Shown: positions 45,576 to 57,838, numbered from the stretch's first letter. The stretch: 64,000 nucleotides of DNA from Eleusine coracana subsp. coracana (GCA_032690845.1 CM064417.1:12554501-12618500), one strand, 5' to 3'. Numbers and translations are program-made. Notes: generated by a model from the sequence alone, not told the origin.

Positions 45576-47100
45576 TTCTTATATTATTAATTATAAGAAA
45601 GGGAAGGATAATGTGATTGCTGATGCTTTATCTAGGCGCTATACTTTGTTATACCAACTTGACTATAGAATTTTTGGACTTGAGGCAATTAAAGAACAAT
45701 ATGCTGATGATGCTGATTTTAAGGATGTAATGCTGCAATGTAATGAAGGTCATGCTTGGAACAAATTTGTATTGAATGATGGATTCTTGTTTAGAGCTAA
45801 CCGCCTATGCATTCCAGTTGGTTCCGTTCGTCATTTGTTGTTGCAAGAGGCGCATGGAGGCGGATTGATGGGTCACTTTGTTGCTAAGAAGATAGAGGAT
45901 ATTTTGGCCACACATTTCTTTTGGCCAAGGATGAGGAAAGATATTGAGCGTTTTGTTGCTCACTGCACTTCATGTCAAAAAGCTAAGTCTCGCTTGAATC
46001 CACATGATTTATACATGCCACTTCCTGTTCCTTCTATTCCTTTGGGCGGATATTTCTATGGACTTTGTTTTAGGACTGCCTAGGACTAAGAGGGAGAGTG
46101 CTAGCATTTTTGTTGTTGTGGATCATTTTTCTAAGATGGCGTACTTTATACCATGTCATAAAACCGATGATGCTAGTCATATTGCTGATCTCTTTTTGAA
46201 AGAAATTGTACATTTGCATGGTATGCCTTCTACTTTTGTTTCAGATCATGATGCAAAATTCTTGAGTCACTTTTGGCGCACACTTTGGAATAAGTTGGGT
46301 ACCAACTTGCTGTTTTTTACAACTTGTCAACCACAAACTGATGGACAAACTGAGGTGGTGAACCGTACTATGAGCACTATGTTGAGAGCTATTTTGAAGA
46401 AAAAATTTGAAGCAATGGGAAGAATATTTGCCTCATGTTGAGTTTGCTTATAATCGGGCAGCACATTCTACTACCAAGGTAAGTCCTTTTAATATAGTAT
46501 ATGGTTTTGATCCTCGTACTCCACTTGATATACTTCCTCTACCTATTAATGAGAGAGTTCATGTTAATGATAAGGAGCGTGCTAAATTTATTTTGCAAAT
46601 GCATGAAACCACTAGACTTAGCATTGAAAAGATGAATGAAAAGTATAAAATTGCTGATAGTAAAGGTATAAAGGAAGTAAATCTTGATGTAGGAGATTTA
46701 GTGTGGTTACACTTGAGAAAGGATAGATTTCCAGAATTGAGAAAGTCTAAATTAATGCCTAGAGCTGATGATCCATTCAAAATAATTGAGACGATTAATG
46801 ATATTGTATACAAACTTGAGTTGCCTTCCGAGTTTGAGGTTAGTCCTACTTTTAACATTTCAGATTTGAAATCATACTTGGGAGAAGAGGATGAGCTTGA
46901 GTCGAGGACGAATCCACTTCAAGAGAGGGAGGATGATGAGGACATCACTCCTATGGATACACGCAACACTCCTCCAATTCTGGACTTGCAAGGTCCAATG
47001 ACTAGAGCTCGTGCACGACGACTAAATTTAGAGGTGAGCTCGTTCCTATGTTCTTCATTATATGTTACTTTTGAGAATGGTTTGCTATCTAATTATTATA
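45576..47100 (+). pseudogene. 3' part of pol of Gypsy C1: RNase H end, integrase, C-terminal domain reading into the LTR
   Basis: It begins at the RNase H end (YKKGKDNVIADALSRR). It then has the integrase zinc finger region (LLLQEAHGGGLMGHF.. CTSCQKAKSRL), catalytic core with SMDFVLGLPRTK, VVVDHFSKMAYFIPCHKT, and a degenerate FVSDHDAKFLS and QPQTDGQTEVVNRT, then FAYNRAAHSTTKVSPF and the GDLVWLHLRKDRFPELRKSK block. Frameshifts lie near 46050 and 46405, the latter in a poly-A run. The frame crosses 46934 into the 3' LTR with GPMTRARARRLNLEV. No canonical chromodomain is seen; overlap of pol with the LTR recalls CRM-type chromoviruses. Confidence 0.85.
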
Positions 47101-47856
47101 TTATGATTAGGAACCATGTAGAGGAGCAGGAGATGATGGGAGAAGGACTTGGGAACGTGGAGGACCAGCAAGGACTTGGAAGCCAAGGTGGAGGCCCAAT
47201 CAAAACCGACTTCGAGTCTAGTTCGGGGCGTAGGACCAGTCCGCATTAAAATGGATGCCCAGGATGCATACAGACTTGGATTTGGACGTTCTACATATGC
47301 ACAGAAAGATAAGGTGAATACCTTTCCAATACCGTTGGCCTCATACCAAAATTCATCCGGAGTCATCAGGAATCGTCAAAACAAGTGAGGGTCTAGAATC
47401 TGTGTCGGTGCTGCGTCGCCTGTTTTTGGCCTTTGGGCTTTGTATCCAGTTGAGCCCAATTAGGGGCCCGTCTATAGGGTCTTGCATGATCCGAGGGTCT
47501 GCATAAACAGCTGCCACCGCTCCATTAGGGTTTGGGTTTTGCTTAGATCAATTCTTTTCATAAACAGTGTCGCCGTTCATCGGTTTGTGAGACCCCAACT
47601 TCGTGAGTTTAATCATTCATCTGCAATTGTGTTGCATTCTTCTTTGTTCTTGCTTGTGTTCTTGATTTGTAGGCAGGAATTAGCCTTCTCGACGAGGTTA
47701 ATCATTCTTGGACGGTTGATAACCAGAGGAGATGTTGTGCTGCGATTGCGGGGTTCTGAACATGTTGTTTAGAAGCCGGATCAATTTGTGTTTCGTCTCC
47801 GCCCAAATCAAGATTACCAGAACCTTTCAGAAGATCGGGAACCCTTGTTCACATCA
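46934..47856 (+). repeat. 3' LTR of Gypsy C1, 923 bp
   Basis: It starts TGATGAGGACATCACTCC and ends CTTGTTCACATCA, followed by the duplicated ACATG. It matches the C2 LTR at 62713-63629 along its full length and the 5' LTR stub at 45354. Confidence 0.88.
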
Positions 47857-47861
47857 ACATG

Positions 47862-48998
47862 CTTGCCTTGAACTTGAATAGTTGTGGGTTGTGAAAGTGC
47901 ATGATCTAAGTCCAGGTTGTTGTGATGCATGATATGATTAGAATACGGTTGCTATGATCTTTGTCCCAAAGTTAAGCTTAACATCTGGAGATTTTGTTTT
48001 TCAAAATGATAAAACTGAAAAGTTCCTCAATGATGAAAATTCCTACCACGTCCGTTTGTTATACTTCATTGCAAAACCTTCCACATATTCTACTTGTTTT
48101 CACATTGAGCTTTATCAAAATACTTGCAACCTTTGTGAGATCCATTTCATGCTTTTATAATCAAGATTCACGTACACGTCCACCATCATTTGCTAATGCT
48201 CCTACACCGGAAGATAGCAATACCATTCTATTTCATCCACCACCATATGCTTAACTTCTATTTCGGAAGTTAGCAAAATAAATACTCCATGAATATCATG
48301 TTATGACTCTCTCTCAATTGGTTGCATGGAAGGCATGGCTATCAAAAAATAGAATAAATGCTTGCTCTCAATCTTGAGCATGATGAAAAAAAAGAGAAAA
48401 GCAGAAGAAAAGAAATAGCCATGCCCAAGTGCTAATTAAAGAAAGAGAGAGTCTACTCAAAAATGAGTATCCATCATTCCATCATTATTCCACCAAAATT
48501 CCACACACATGTACATCTTGATCAGATTGTATGACTTGTTTCTCCATGGGTTCAGTTTTTTGGTTTAGCAATATATGTGTTACAAGTATGTCTCATTTGT
48601 TCGGACCTAGAGCTCCACATAAGCCTTATTTAGAGGTAGGAACAAAAAGAGGCAACTTCAATGCCTTGGTAAGGATTTATACACATTGAGCGACCGAGTG
48701 AATCATTGGAGGAACTTAGTTTTACAAAAGGAGAAAGATAGAAGAGAGGGATGAGAGAATGGTGCCCTAAAGACCGTTTTGTCTTTTAACCACCCAAGAT
48801 GAAGAGAAGCTAAAAGCGCCACAGGGACTATGGTAAAAAGGGTGAGTTACCAAATGCCAACTTATTCAATTAATGGTAGAGTATTTGTTTGTGCACTTGG
48901 TACTATGGGGGAATACATAACATTGTAGCAACTCCAGATCAACAACCTAAAGTTCTATCTTTGCATCGGGATGAGCAAATGTTCAGCTTGGGGGAGTT
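47862..48998 (+). other. 3' spacer of element D with polypurine tract
   Basis: No ORF is supported. It ends with CAGCTTGGGGGAGTT at 48984-48998, a polypurine tract directly before the LTR start. Purine-rich runs (e.g. 48385-48420) are present. Confidence 0.6.
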
Positions 48999-50484
48999 TG
49001 TTGATGGTCATTAAATACCATTTCCGGCCATCAACATTACTCAAAATAAAGAAGGATTGTATATTCCCACCATTCATGTTAGTTAGAATTTATAAATATC
49101 CACTATTGCTTAGAGAATCACTAACATGCAGGAGAAATAACAAAATGGAGGAGGAAACACACCCATGTGGCGAAGAAACACAACTTCCACCAATCAGAGA
49201 TTACCAACTGGGACTCCCACGGATTAACTGACCCACTTATAGAAGAAAACCAACTTAACAACCGACCTTACAGTGTCATTGGGTAGGGGGACCCGCCTGG
49301 CAGGCCACTAGAGGCAGCAGCACCCGAGGGTGTTCGGCCGAACTGGGAGTGCCCCCCCTGGTGCATGGCTGCCACGTGCTGGCTCCTGGTGACTCCCCAA
49401 TGATGGTTGTGCACATTTGGCAGTGGTTGCTGACTCTAGGAACCGACTTTGGGCAGTATAAATAAAAGGGAGAGGCCTCACTCCAAAGCACACACCAAGA
49501 AGCATTACTCTCTTTACCATTTCGTGATTCCCTTTAGTTTTAGTGGAGTTAGGCTTAGAATAGAGTCTTCTTCAGTTCCCAAGTCTTCCTTGGAGTTGTG
49601 GTATGGCTCTTGTATCTTTCTCCTTTTTTAAGACTTTATTCTATTTAATATATTTAGTGTTTTTATATAGTTATGTTTGGGTCATGTGCTTCTTGTTTGA
49701 TTATATGATCCATTCATACATGTGGTTATTGTGCTTGCATGTTAGTAATGTAGCCATACTATATTACCATGTTAGACATAAGTCCTTACTATAGTCTTTA
49801 TTTATGTCATTATAATGATGCATGACTAATGTGTGACTTAGATCATTTCCATATGCTTAGTGTTCACTTAAATGTGATTACTCCTTTTCTGATCCATCCC
49901 TTAAAGGATTAGGAGTAAGTTTCTAGAGATGTAAGAGTGGTGCTTAGATCAATAGAATGCATTATTTGTCATGTAGCTACAGATTGCTAGGGGTAGGCAG
50001 TAGGTGGTGACAGCCCTATCTGTTCTTTGAAATCCACCATGTTCGGTTATGCAATAGGCTCTTGGCCGGAATCGTACTGTGGATGCAGGAGAAAACCGGA
50101 TGCCCAGGCTGTGATGATCTGATTGTCTTGCATTGTCATTGTATCAATATAATAGTATATAATGTAGACTATGTAACTATATAAAAGCAACATAGGAACT
50201 TAGCTCTTTCTTTCTCCTTCTCCACTAAACTAATATTTATCTTACTTGAGTATGCTATCTGTATGTCCACTACCATGTTTATCTTTATCCTTACCCCTAT
50301 GAGGACTTTGTCTCATAATCCAATGTGCAATGTCTAGAATTTTGGTAATTACTCTGATCAATCATATGCCTTCCCTTGGGATAAAAGAAATATGATACCC
50401 TGAATACTTCCCGGTGAAATGCTACAACGGTATTCTCCGTGCACTTACGGACTCTCTGCATTTGTTAAAGATTACCAATAAACA
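48999..50484 (+). repeat. LTR of element D (Athila-like), 1486 bp
   Basis: It starts TGTTGATGGTCATT and ends ATTACCAATAAACA, mirroring the start. A TATA box (GTATAAATAAAAG near 49457) and a word set shared with the LTR at 57839-59094 (CTACRACGGTATT near the end) support it. It is preceded by a polypurine tract and followed by a primer-site-like sequence, so it borders internal DNA on both sides. Confidence 0.8.
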
Positions 50485-50512
50485 TTTCTGGCTTCGTTGC
50501 TAAGGAAACTTA
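50485..50512 (+). other. Degenerate Athila-type primer binding site after the D LTR
   Basis: TTTCTGGCTTCGTTGCTAAG resembles the TGGCGCCGTTGCCGGGGA primer site that follows Athila-type LTRs. The downstream sequence soon becomes Copia gag, so the element is cut here. Confidence 0.6.
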
Positions 50513-53500
50513 ATGGCGACGTTAGAAGTGCCAACATCCACCAACACTTCTCTATTTGGGAGTTTGAGTGATGATGATGATGACAACACTCACAAGTGCT
50601 TCATGGCAAGAGGATCGAAGGTATCAAAATCTGAACATAAGCGTTCCTCTTATGATAGTAGTAGTGATGATGATGATGTTAATGATTCACTTCCTAAAAT
50701 GCTTGAATTCATGGAATTACTTGAAAAACAAAAGGAAGAAAATGATAGGTAAGAGGACCTTCTTGAAAAACAAGAGGACTTGCTTTTTCGTGAAAAGAAA
50801 AAAAACCTTGAACTAGAGAAGCTCCTAGAACTTGAGAGAAATAAAAATGAAGATTTAACCAAGTCTCTCATCGAAGTTGAAAATTCTTGTGGAAATTTCA
50901 GGAGCACAAAAGACGAACTCCTAGAGGAGTATGAGGCCTTGGAAGAGACTCATAAATCTCTCAAACACAATTTGAAATACTTTCAACATTCACATCTTCC
51001 ACAAATAGTTCTTCTTGTGCCTTCACTAGTAATGGATGTGATAGGTGTTATAACATTGATATTGATGCTTATGCTACTAATGTCAAATTGATTGATGATT
51101 TGAACAAGAACGTGAAGGCTCTTGAAAGCAAAATACAACATGAGAAAAATGTTGTTGATGATGAAAAAGAAAATTATACAAGAGGTGCATACTCAAACAT
51201 TAGGCTCCCTAATGTCATGGATGGCATTGGATATGTGGAGGGTGCTAAGCACAATGCTAGAGAGAACAAGAATGGGAAGGAATTCCTCAAGTTCACCAAG
51301 GAAGGATCCTACCAAAAGAAGTAAGCCAAAAATAAGAACACTAATCAATCTTTTTGTGTTAATGATTCTCTTGCTAATGTGCCTAATACCACTTGTGCAC
51401 TCTTTCATGATTTGGACGCATCATATGTGCTCATGAGAAATAAGCATGGTTGTGCTTTTGCAAAATATGTTGGGCCACACAACAAGAGGCCAAAGACTTG
51501 TGTGTGGGTGCCCAAAGTACTTGCGACTAATGTGAAAGGACCCAAGAAAATTTGGGTACCTAAAAACAAAGATTAATTTGTTTTGTAGAACTACATCTCT
51601 AGTGGGTCAAGTTGGGTGATTGATAGTGGATGCACCAATTATATGACCAGAGACAAAAAGATGTTCTAATAATTTGAACCAAGTCACAACAAAAATAAGT
51701 ACATCACATTTGGTGACAATGGAAAAGGACAAGTACTTGGTTATGGTAAAGTCCCTCTCACTCCTTCGTATTCTCTTTCTAAGGTTATGCTTGTTGATCA
51801 TGTTGACTTCAATCTTTTGTCCATTATGCAATTTTGTAAAATGGGCTTTGATTGTTTGTTCAACGAATGTGGTATGACCATCTATAAGGGGAGTGATGGC
51901 TCGGTTGCTTCCAAAGGTGTGCTTAAAGGAAAGCTTTATGTTGTGGATTTCTCCACGGATGAAGCTAGACTTGGTACATGCTTATTAGCAAAGTCCAACA
52001 TGGGTTGGCTATGGCATAGGAGGCTTGTCCATGTTGGTATGGGAAATCTTTACAAACTCCAAAAGGGCGACCACATCATAGGACTAACTGATGTTTGCTT
52101 TGAGAAACATAAAATTTGTAGTGCATGTCAAGCGGGAAAACAAGTTGGAGCACCACACCCCTCCAAGAATGTGATGACCACCACAAGGCCATTGGAGATG
52201 TTGCACATGGACCTCCTTGGCCCCGTCTCCTACATAAGTATTGATGATAACAAATATGGTCTTATAATTGTTGATGATTTTTCTCGCTTCACATGGGTAT
52301 TCTTTTGCCATGATAAAGGTGAAGTGAAGGAAGTTCTCAAAACATTTATAAAAAGGGCATAAAATGAATATGAAGTCAAGATCAAGAAAATAAGAAGTGA
52401 CAATGACATCGAATTTAAGAACACTCAAGTTAAGGAGTATCTTGATGAGGAAGGCATCAAACATGAATTTTTGGCACCCTACTCTCCTAAAAAAAAATGG
52501 GGTGGCTGAAAGAAAGAACCACACACTCATTGAGATGGCAAGAACAATGCTTGATGAATACAAGACGTTTGATCGCTTTTGGGCCGAAGCCATCAACATC
52601 GCATGCCATGCCTGCAACCAGTTGTATCTCCACTGATTATTGAAGAAAACACAATATGAGCTAGTAACCGGTAACAAGCCTAATATTTCCTACTTTTATG
52701 TTTTTGGGAGCAAATTTTTTAAGCTTAATAAGAAACCCAAGACTTCAAAGTTTGCTGTAGAAGTTGATGAAGGTTTCTTGCTTTGATATGGGTCAAATGT
52801 TCATGCCTATCGTGTGTTCAACAAAACCACCGGTTGTGTTGAAATTTCACGTGACGTGATATTTGATGAATCTAACGGCTCTTATGGGGAGCAAGTTGTT
52901 AATGATGATGTAGATGATGAAGCTCCTTGAAATGCAATCAAAAGTATGGCCATTGGTGATGTGAGACCACAAGAAACAACAAATATTGAAAATAACCTCT
53001 CTCCCTCAAGACAAGACCAACTTGTGAAAATGAACAAGTTGATCATGCAAGTGGTCAAGATCAAGATGTTGGTGATCATGAACAAGCATCAAGTGATGAT
53101 TCTAAAAGACATGATCAAGAGGTTGATAAAGAAGATGGTCAAGGAAGCTCACATCCACCACACCCAAGAGTGCATCAAAATGTAGAATGTGATCACCCCT
53201 TCGAGCAAATTCTTGGAGATATTAAAAAGGGGGTAATCACTAGTTCTCGAGTTAGTAATTTTTGTGAACATTACTCTTTTGTGTCTTCTATGGAGCCATT
53301 TAGGGTAGAACAAGCACTTGAGGACTCGGATTGGGTGATGGCCATGCAAGAAGAATTGAACAACTCCACAAGAAATAAAGTGTGGACTTTGGAGGAAATG
53401 CCAAAGAACAAAAATGTTGCGGGCACCAAATAGGTGTTCCGCAACAAACAAAATGAAGATGGTGTTGTGACAAGAAACACAACAAGACTTGTGGCAAAGG

Positions 53501-54837
53501 GGTATTCACAAGTTGAAGGTTTGGATTTTGATGAAACCTATGCCTCCATAGCAAGGCTTGAATCAATTAGAATATTACTTGCTTTTGCTACTCACCATGA
53601 TTTTAAGTTGTATCAAATGGACGTGCAAAGTGCATTCCTCAATGAGCCAATCAATGAAGAGGTGTATGTGGAGAAACCACCGGGCTTGGAAGACCCTAAG
53701 TATCCTAACCATGTTTATAAACTCCATAAGACACTCTATGGGCTTAAGCAAGCTCCAAGAGCATGGTATGAATGCCTCAAGGATTTTCTTGTTAGAAAGG
53801 GTTTTGTCATTGGCAAGGCCGATGCAACTCTTTTCACAAAGCATTTTGGCGATGATATTTTTGTGTGCGAAATATATGTCGATGACATTATATTTGGTTC
53901 TTATAACCAAGCCTTTGTGATGAATTCAGTAAGATAATGACCAAGAGGTTCGAGATGTCCATGATGGGAGAATTGACATTCTTTCTAGGCTTCCAAGTGA
54001 AGCAACTCAAGGAGGGCACCTTTATATGTCAAGCCAAGTACACACAAGATTGATTGAAAAAGTTTGACATGGACAAGGCAAAACCCATCAAAACTCCCAT
54101 GCCAACAAATGGCCACCTCGACCTCAACAACAAGGACAAGCCCATTGATCAAAAGGTATATCGCTCTATGATAGGATCTTTGCTTTATCTTTGTGCATCT
54201 AGGCCCGATATCATGATTAGTGTGTGTATGTGTGCACATTCTCAAGCCGCTCCTATGGAGTGTCACATGGTGGCTGTTAAGAGAATATTGAGATATTTAG
54301 TTCACGCACCCAACCTAGGGCTTTGGTACCTCAAGGGTTCAAAGTTCAACCTAATAGGATATTTTGATGCGAATTATGCCGGGGATAAGGTGGATAGAAA
54401 GACCACCTCCGAGCCATGCCAATTTTAGGTAGGTCCCTAGTGTCATGGTCAGCAAAGAAACAAAATTCTGTTGCCCTATCTTCGGCCAAAGCGGAGTATG
54501 TTGCATCCGGTAGTTGTTGTGCACAATTACTTTGGATGAGACAAACTCTAAGGGACTACGGTTACAAGTTGAACCGTGTTCCTCTCCTATGTGACAATGA
54601 GAGTTTCATAAAGCTTGCTTATAACCCCATTGAGCATTCGTGCACAAAGCATATAGATATCCGCCACCACTTTTTGAGAGATCATTCTAGGGGGATATAG
54701 AAGTTAGTCATGTGAGAACCAAAGATCAACTAGCTGATATCTTTACCAAGCCACTAGATGAGAAGAGATTTTACTATGGTAGGAGTGAGCTAAATATTCT
54801 TGACTACCAATATGATATAGAGAATGTGCACATCTGA
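50513..54837 (+). pseudogene. Copia F: heavily mutated Sirevirus-like gag-pol, LTRs not identified
   Basis: The start is the C-terminal half of a Sirevirus-type gag with coiled coil (FREKKKNLELEKLLELERN) and acidic repeats. Then follow protease (SSWVIDSGCTNYMTRD near 51615), pre-integrase (LWHRRLVHVGMGN, CSACQAGKQVG), integrase (LLHMDLLGPVS, IVDDFSRFTWV, GVAERKNHTLIEM), reverse transcriptase (YSQVEGLDFDETY, YGLKQAPRAWYE, IYVDDIIFGS near 53880) and RNase H (SAKAEYVASGSCC), ending DIFTKPLDEK. At least ten stops or frameshifts break it (e.g. 51322, 51573, 52360, 52634, 52784, 53431, 53935, 54051, 54426). It is much older than Copia A. Confidence 0.88.
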
Positions 54838-55902
54838 ATGGTGATTGTTTTATTATTGCAAAAATCATTGCTTTATGTCAAAAATCTATTGTTTGTGCTA
54901 TTGATGTTGATTTTTTATCTCTAGATCAATTCTTGTCAAAATATGGTCATTGTTATGAAATGTTGATTGTTGGTTGACCATATGATGTCAAGACTGCCCC
55001 TTATCCATCAAAAACTATTTTGAAAACCCCTATCTACTTTCTCTTGCACTCTGCTCTGTCTGATCTTTAGTGGATCGACACTGCCGGTTTCCAAATCGGC
55101 ACTGCTGATGAAAGGTTATGCCGAGAAGGCTCTCTGCCTGGTGTTTTTGGCTCTCGGGTTGTCCCTCATTGGCACCACCAATGCCCATCATCGGCAGTGT
55201 CGATGGGACCATGTGCCCTGAAGCATTGACCCACACCAACACTACCGATGTTTTCACCAGCACTACCGATGCGGGGCTGGGGACTTAAAACTGACTCGCC
55301 CCCCTCACGGGACCGAGTTCTTTCTTTTGTCTCCGTCCCTCTCAACGCCTCTCTCCCTTACCCTTAACCCTAACCGAAGTCAATCCACCAAAAATCTTGC
55401 CCAATCTTCGTGGAATCAAGCGGGAAGTGGATTAAATCATCACCTAGGCCTTCTCTCCTCCATCTCCTCCTGGATTTGAAGGTCTCCTTGAAGGTATTTT
55501 TGAAAATCTCCATCTCTTGAATCTTGCAATGCCTCATGTTTTTGCATAATTTCACTTGATAGAGATATTCATCTAGGAGTACTCTAGTGATGCCTGCAAT
55601 TTGGTAGGCTTTACATGGCTAGATTTCAATTTTTAGAGGTTTTAGGGTTTGAAACATGATCGGTCGGCACTGCCGATGCCACCCATCGGCACTGTTGGTG
55701 TTTCCATCGGCACTACCGACCGAGGACAATTTTTGGTCATGTACTTGGTGGCTCTCTGTTTGCCTGATCGGCACTGCCAATGGATGCCACCAAGACTGCC
55801 GGTTAGGGGAGCCAAAGAGCTGTACTTTAGCAGCTCCTAGCAATATTTTGCAGCCACCAGTTTTCTATCATGTCATTCATTCATATTCATTGTCATTGAC
55901 AG
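54838..55902 (+). repeat. LTR-like region with palindromic ATCGGCACTGCCGAT repeats
   Basis: Non-coding DNA with at least eight variants of the palindromic word (near 55083, 55103, 55190, 55245, 55262, 55660, 55685, 55712 and 55768). Dense short palindromes like these occur in Sirevirus-type LTRs. Proper LTR ends were not located, so whether it belongs to Copia F or to the ORF downstream is open. Confidence 0.5.
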
Positions 55903-57838
55903 ATGTCGGGTGGCAAGAGGCAGAAACATCCGGGGACGTCTAGTGACTTAGATGCGGACTTTGTCCCTGACGCCTGTCCCCTTGCTCGATGAGGAGGAGG
56001 AGGTAAACGGGGCAGAGGTGGCGACTCTGGCCAAACCACCTCCCGTGGTCTTGGTCTGGGTCATGGAAAGGGCAAAGGCAAAGCCCTTCCACCCTGCTCA
56101 CCTTCTCCTAGTGGTGATGAGGAGAGCGAGGAGGAAGAAGAGGAAGAAGAAGAGTAGGGGCCACAGGCAGAAGAAGAGGCATTTGAGGAGGAGGATGAGT
56201 CTGGGGATGAGGTCATTTATCAGCTTTAGTCTGGACCCATTCGCTCCTCCATTACCTACTATATGTTGGCACCATAGGTTTCTACTGATTCACAGATTCC
56301 AGTGCCCATGTCTCTAGGGATGAGATGAGAGAGTACCTGTTGACAAATCTCTAGACACAGCCCAAGAACCCAGCTATCACAGATGTTAGATTTTGGGACC
56401 TCAGTCAAGTTGCTTAGTACAAGCATATCCTCCAGAAAACCACTCACAGAGTAGTGCCCATGAAGTGCATTGACTGGGACAGGATGGAGTCAGACAATGA
56501 CACCACCTTTTTGCTAATCCAGGCAGAGTGTGACAGGAAGAACTTGACTGCCATTATGGGATTGCACCAGCCCTAGAATGATGAGTTGATTGCTCAGTTC
56601 TACTCTACTCTATGGATTGAGCCAGATTCAGAGAACCAACTCAACTCTAAGCTTCACAGGACCATTGAGGGCAACCGTGAAAGTATCGAGTGACCGAGAG
56701 GGGGGGGGGGGGTTGAATCAGGAACTCAAACTATGTACCTATTTTGCCAACTACTAAAACCGACCACTCAAATAACTCCTACACAATTCTAGTGGTGATC
56801 ACACTAACAAGATAATCCTATGAAAGGAAAGACAACCTAAGCATACTAGTGGATCACATATGAGGCACACAACTCCTATGCAAGCTAGTAATCAAAGAAC
56901 ACACGGAAGCACACAACAAGGAAGCAAAGGAGCCTACTAATGCAAGGCTACTAATTCAACAAGCACATGGAAGGCACACAAGCATGAGTAGCACGATACA
57001 TACTAGGGTGATCAAACAAGCCAAAGCAACTCCTATACATGCTAGTGTTTAAGTATGAAAGCTAAGCACTACTAGCAAGTAAAGAAGCCTATTCATGCAA
57101 GTCTACTAGGTAGTTAACTATAGCAAGGTAAACACACAAGCATGAATAGCATGGTATGTAAGAGCGGTTTTTCCTATGGACTCAAAGCCCTAACAACTAG
57201 ACAAGTGTTCCCAACACTTGCTCCAGAGCTTGTCCCTAGCTTTGATCCATCTCCATCAAACCTTGGACTCCATCAAGCTCACAAGCCTCCATGCTTGCGG
57301 TCATTGTCATCCACCACCAAAGCCGCTGTCAACAATCATCATAGAGTAGAAAAAAGTTTCCTACATGAACAACACTCGTGTAGACATTAGTCATATTTCA
57401 TGTTTGTCATTAATCATCAAAACATTCATACCTCGGGGTGACCTCAATGATCATGATCCTTACAAATCGCTTTAGTGTCACCTACTTCAACTTCTCACTA
57501 ATTCTAGGCGGACAGTGAGAAGCCCAAGGTGGCCATCTATGATCCTTAGGAGGGTGAGGACTGGAGCTTCATGTATGATGATAGGTATGCAGACCCTAAG
57601 TATGGAGTTGAGCACGGTTCCTACTATGGAATGAAACCCTATTACCGTGTCCTCAACAACATGCTTAGAGTGACCTTGACTCCTAAGGTGGGCAATCACA
57701 CTCACATACTTAGCTCCACCAAGACACTTATGTTTGCTATGAGAGAGGGAGCAGAGCCCATCAGCGTGTTTGATTTCATTTGGTCTGAGCTCCTCTACAA
57801 CTCCTACTCTACCAAGTCATCTTTGGTGTATGCACCTT
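55903..57838 (+). pseudogene. Retroelement-type ORF (plant transposon protein domain-like), split by a solo LTR
   Basis: The ATG at 55903 follows CATTGACAG. The start MSGGKRQKHPGTSSDLDADF is followed by a low-complexity Arg/Gly and Glu-rich part. A conserved-looking domain comes next (KCIDWDRMESDNDTTFLLI, LIAQFYSTLWIEPD) and, after the solo LTR at 56678-57464, continues with RFSVTYFNFS and FAMREGAEPISVFDFIWSEL. It resembles the 'putative plant transposon protein' domain (PF20167) common in grass retroelements. Many stops are present. The sequence is cut at 57838 by an Athila-like LTR. Confidence 0.55.
56678..57464 (-). mobile_element. Solo LTR of the Copia A family, inverted
   Basis: The reverse complement matches the A LTR: it begins TGTAAGGATCATGATCATTG (at 57464) and ends CACTCGATACTTTCA (at 56678). 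Flanks AACCG (56673-56677) and AATCG (57465-57469) are a near-perfect 5-bp duplication. It is 787 bp, versus 1885 bp for the A LTR, because the part corresponding to about 25790-26880 is absent. It carries a G run at about 56701-56712. Confidence 0.88.

Larger units (their letters stand above)
45354..47856 (+). mobile_element. Gypsy C1: internally deleted Ty3 element nested in element D, with target duplication
   Basis: The 5-bp duplication ACATG at 45349-45353 and 47857-47861 marks a precise insertion into D. The 5' LTR is cut after about 215 bp (45354 to about 45569) and is joined directly to the end of RNase H; the 3' LTR is complete (46934-47856). Deleted are most of the 5' LTR, leader, gag, protease and RT. 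Confidence 0.88.
40611..50484 (+). mobile_element. Element D: Athila-like Ty3 retrotransposon, incomplete, carrying nested Gypsy C
   Basis: Contents: gag and protease (40611-42690), an AT-rich spacer with a promoter-like part, a second large reading frame of ATHILA ORF-1 type (43615 to about 45090), long non-coding spacer, polypurine tract and an LTR at 48999-50484. No reverse transcriptase, RNase H or integrase belonging to D is present. Gypsy C (45354-47856) splits the spacer. D may be a deleted or non-autonomous Athila relative, or two fragments joined. Confidence 0.6.

Noticed and set aside
55050..55830. Regularly repeated short palindromes considered as a CRISPR-like array
   Set aside because: Spacing is irregular, the repeats vary, and the DNA is a plant nuclear genome; LTR-type palindromes explain them better.
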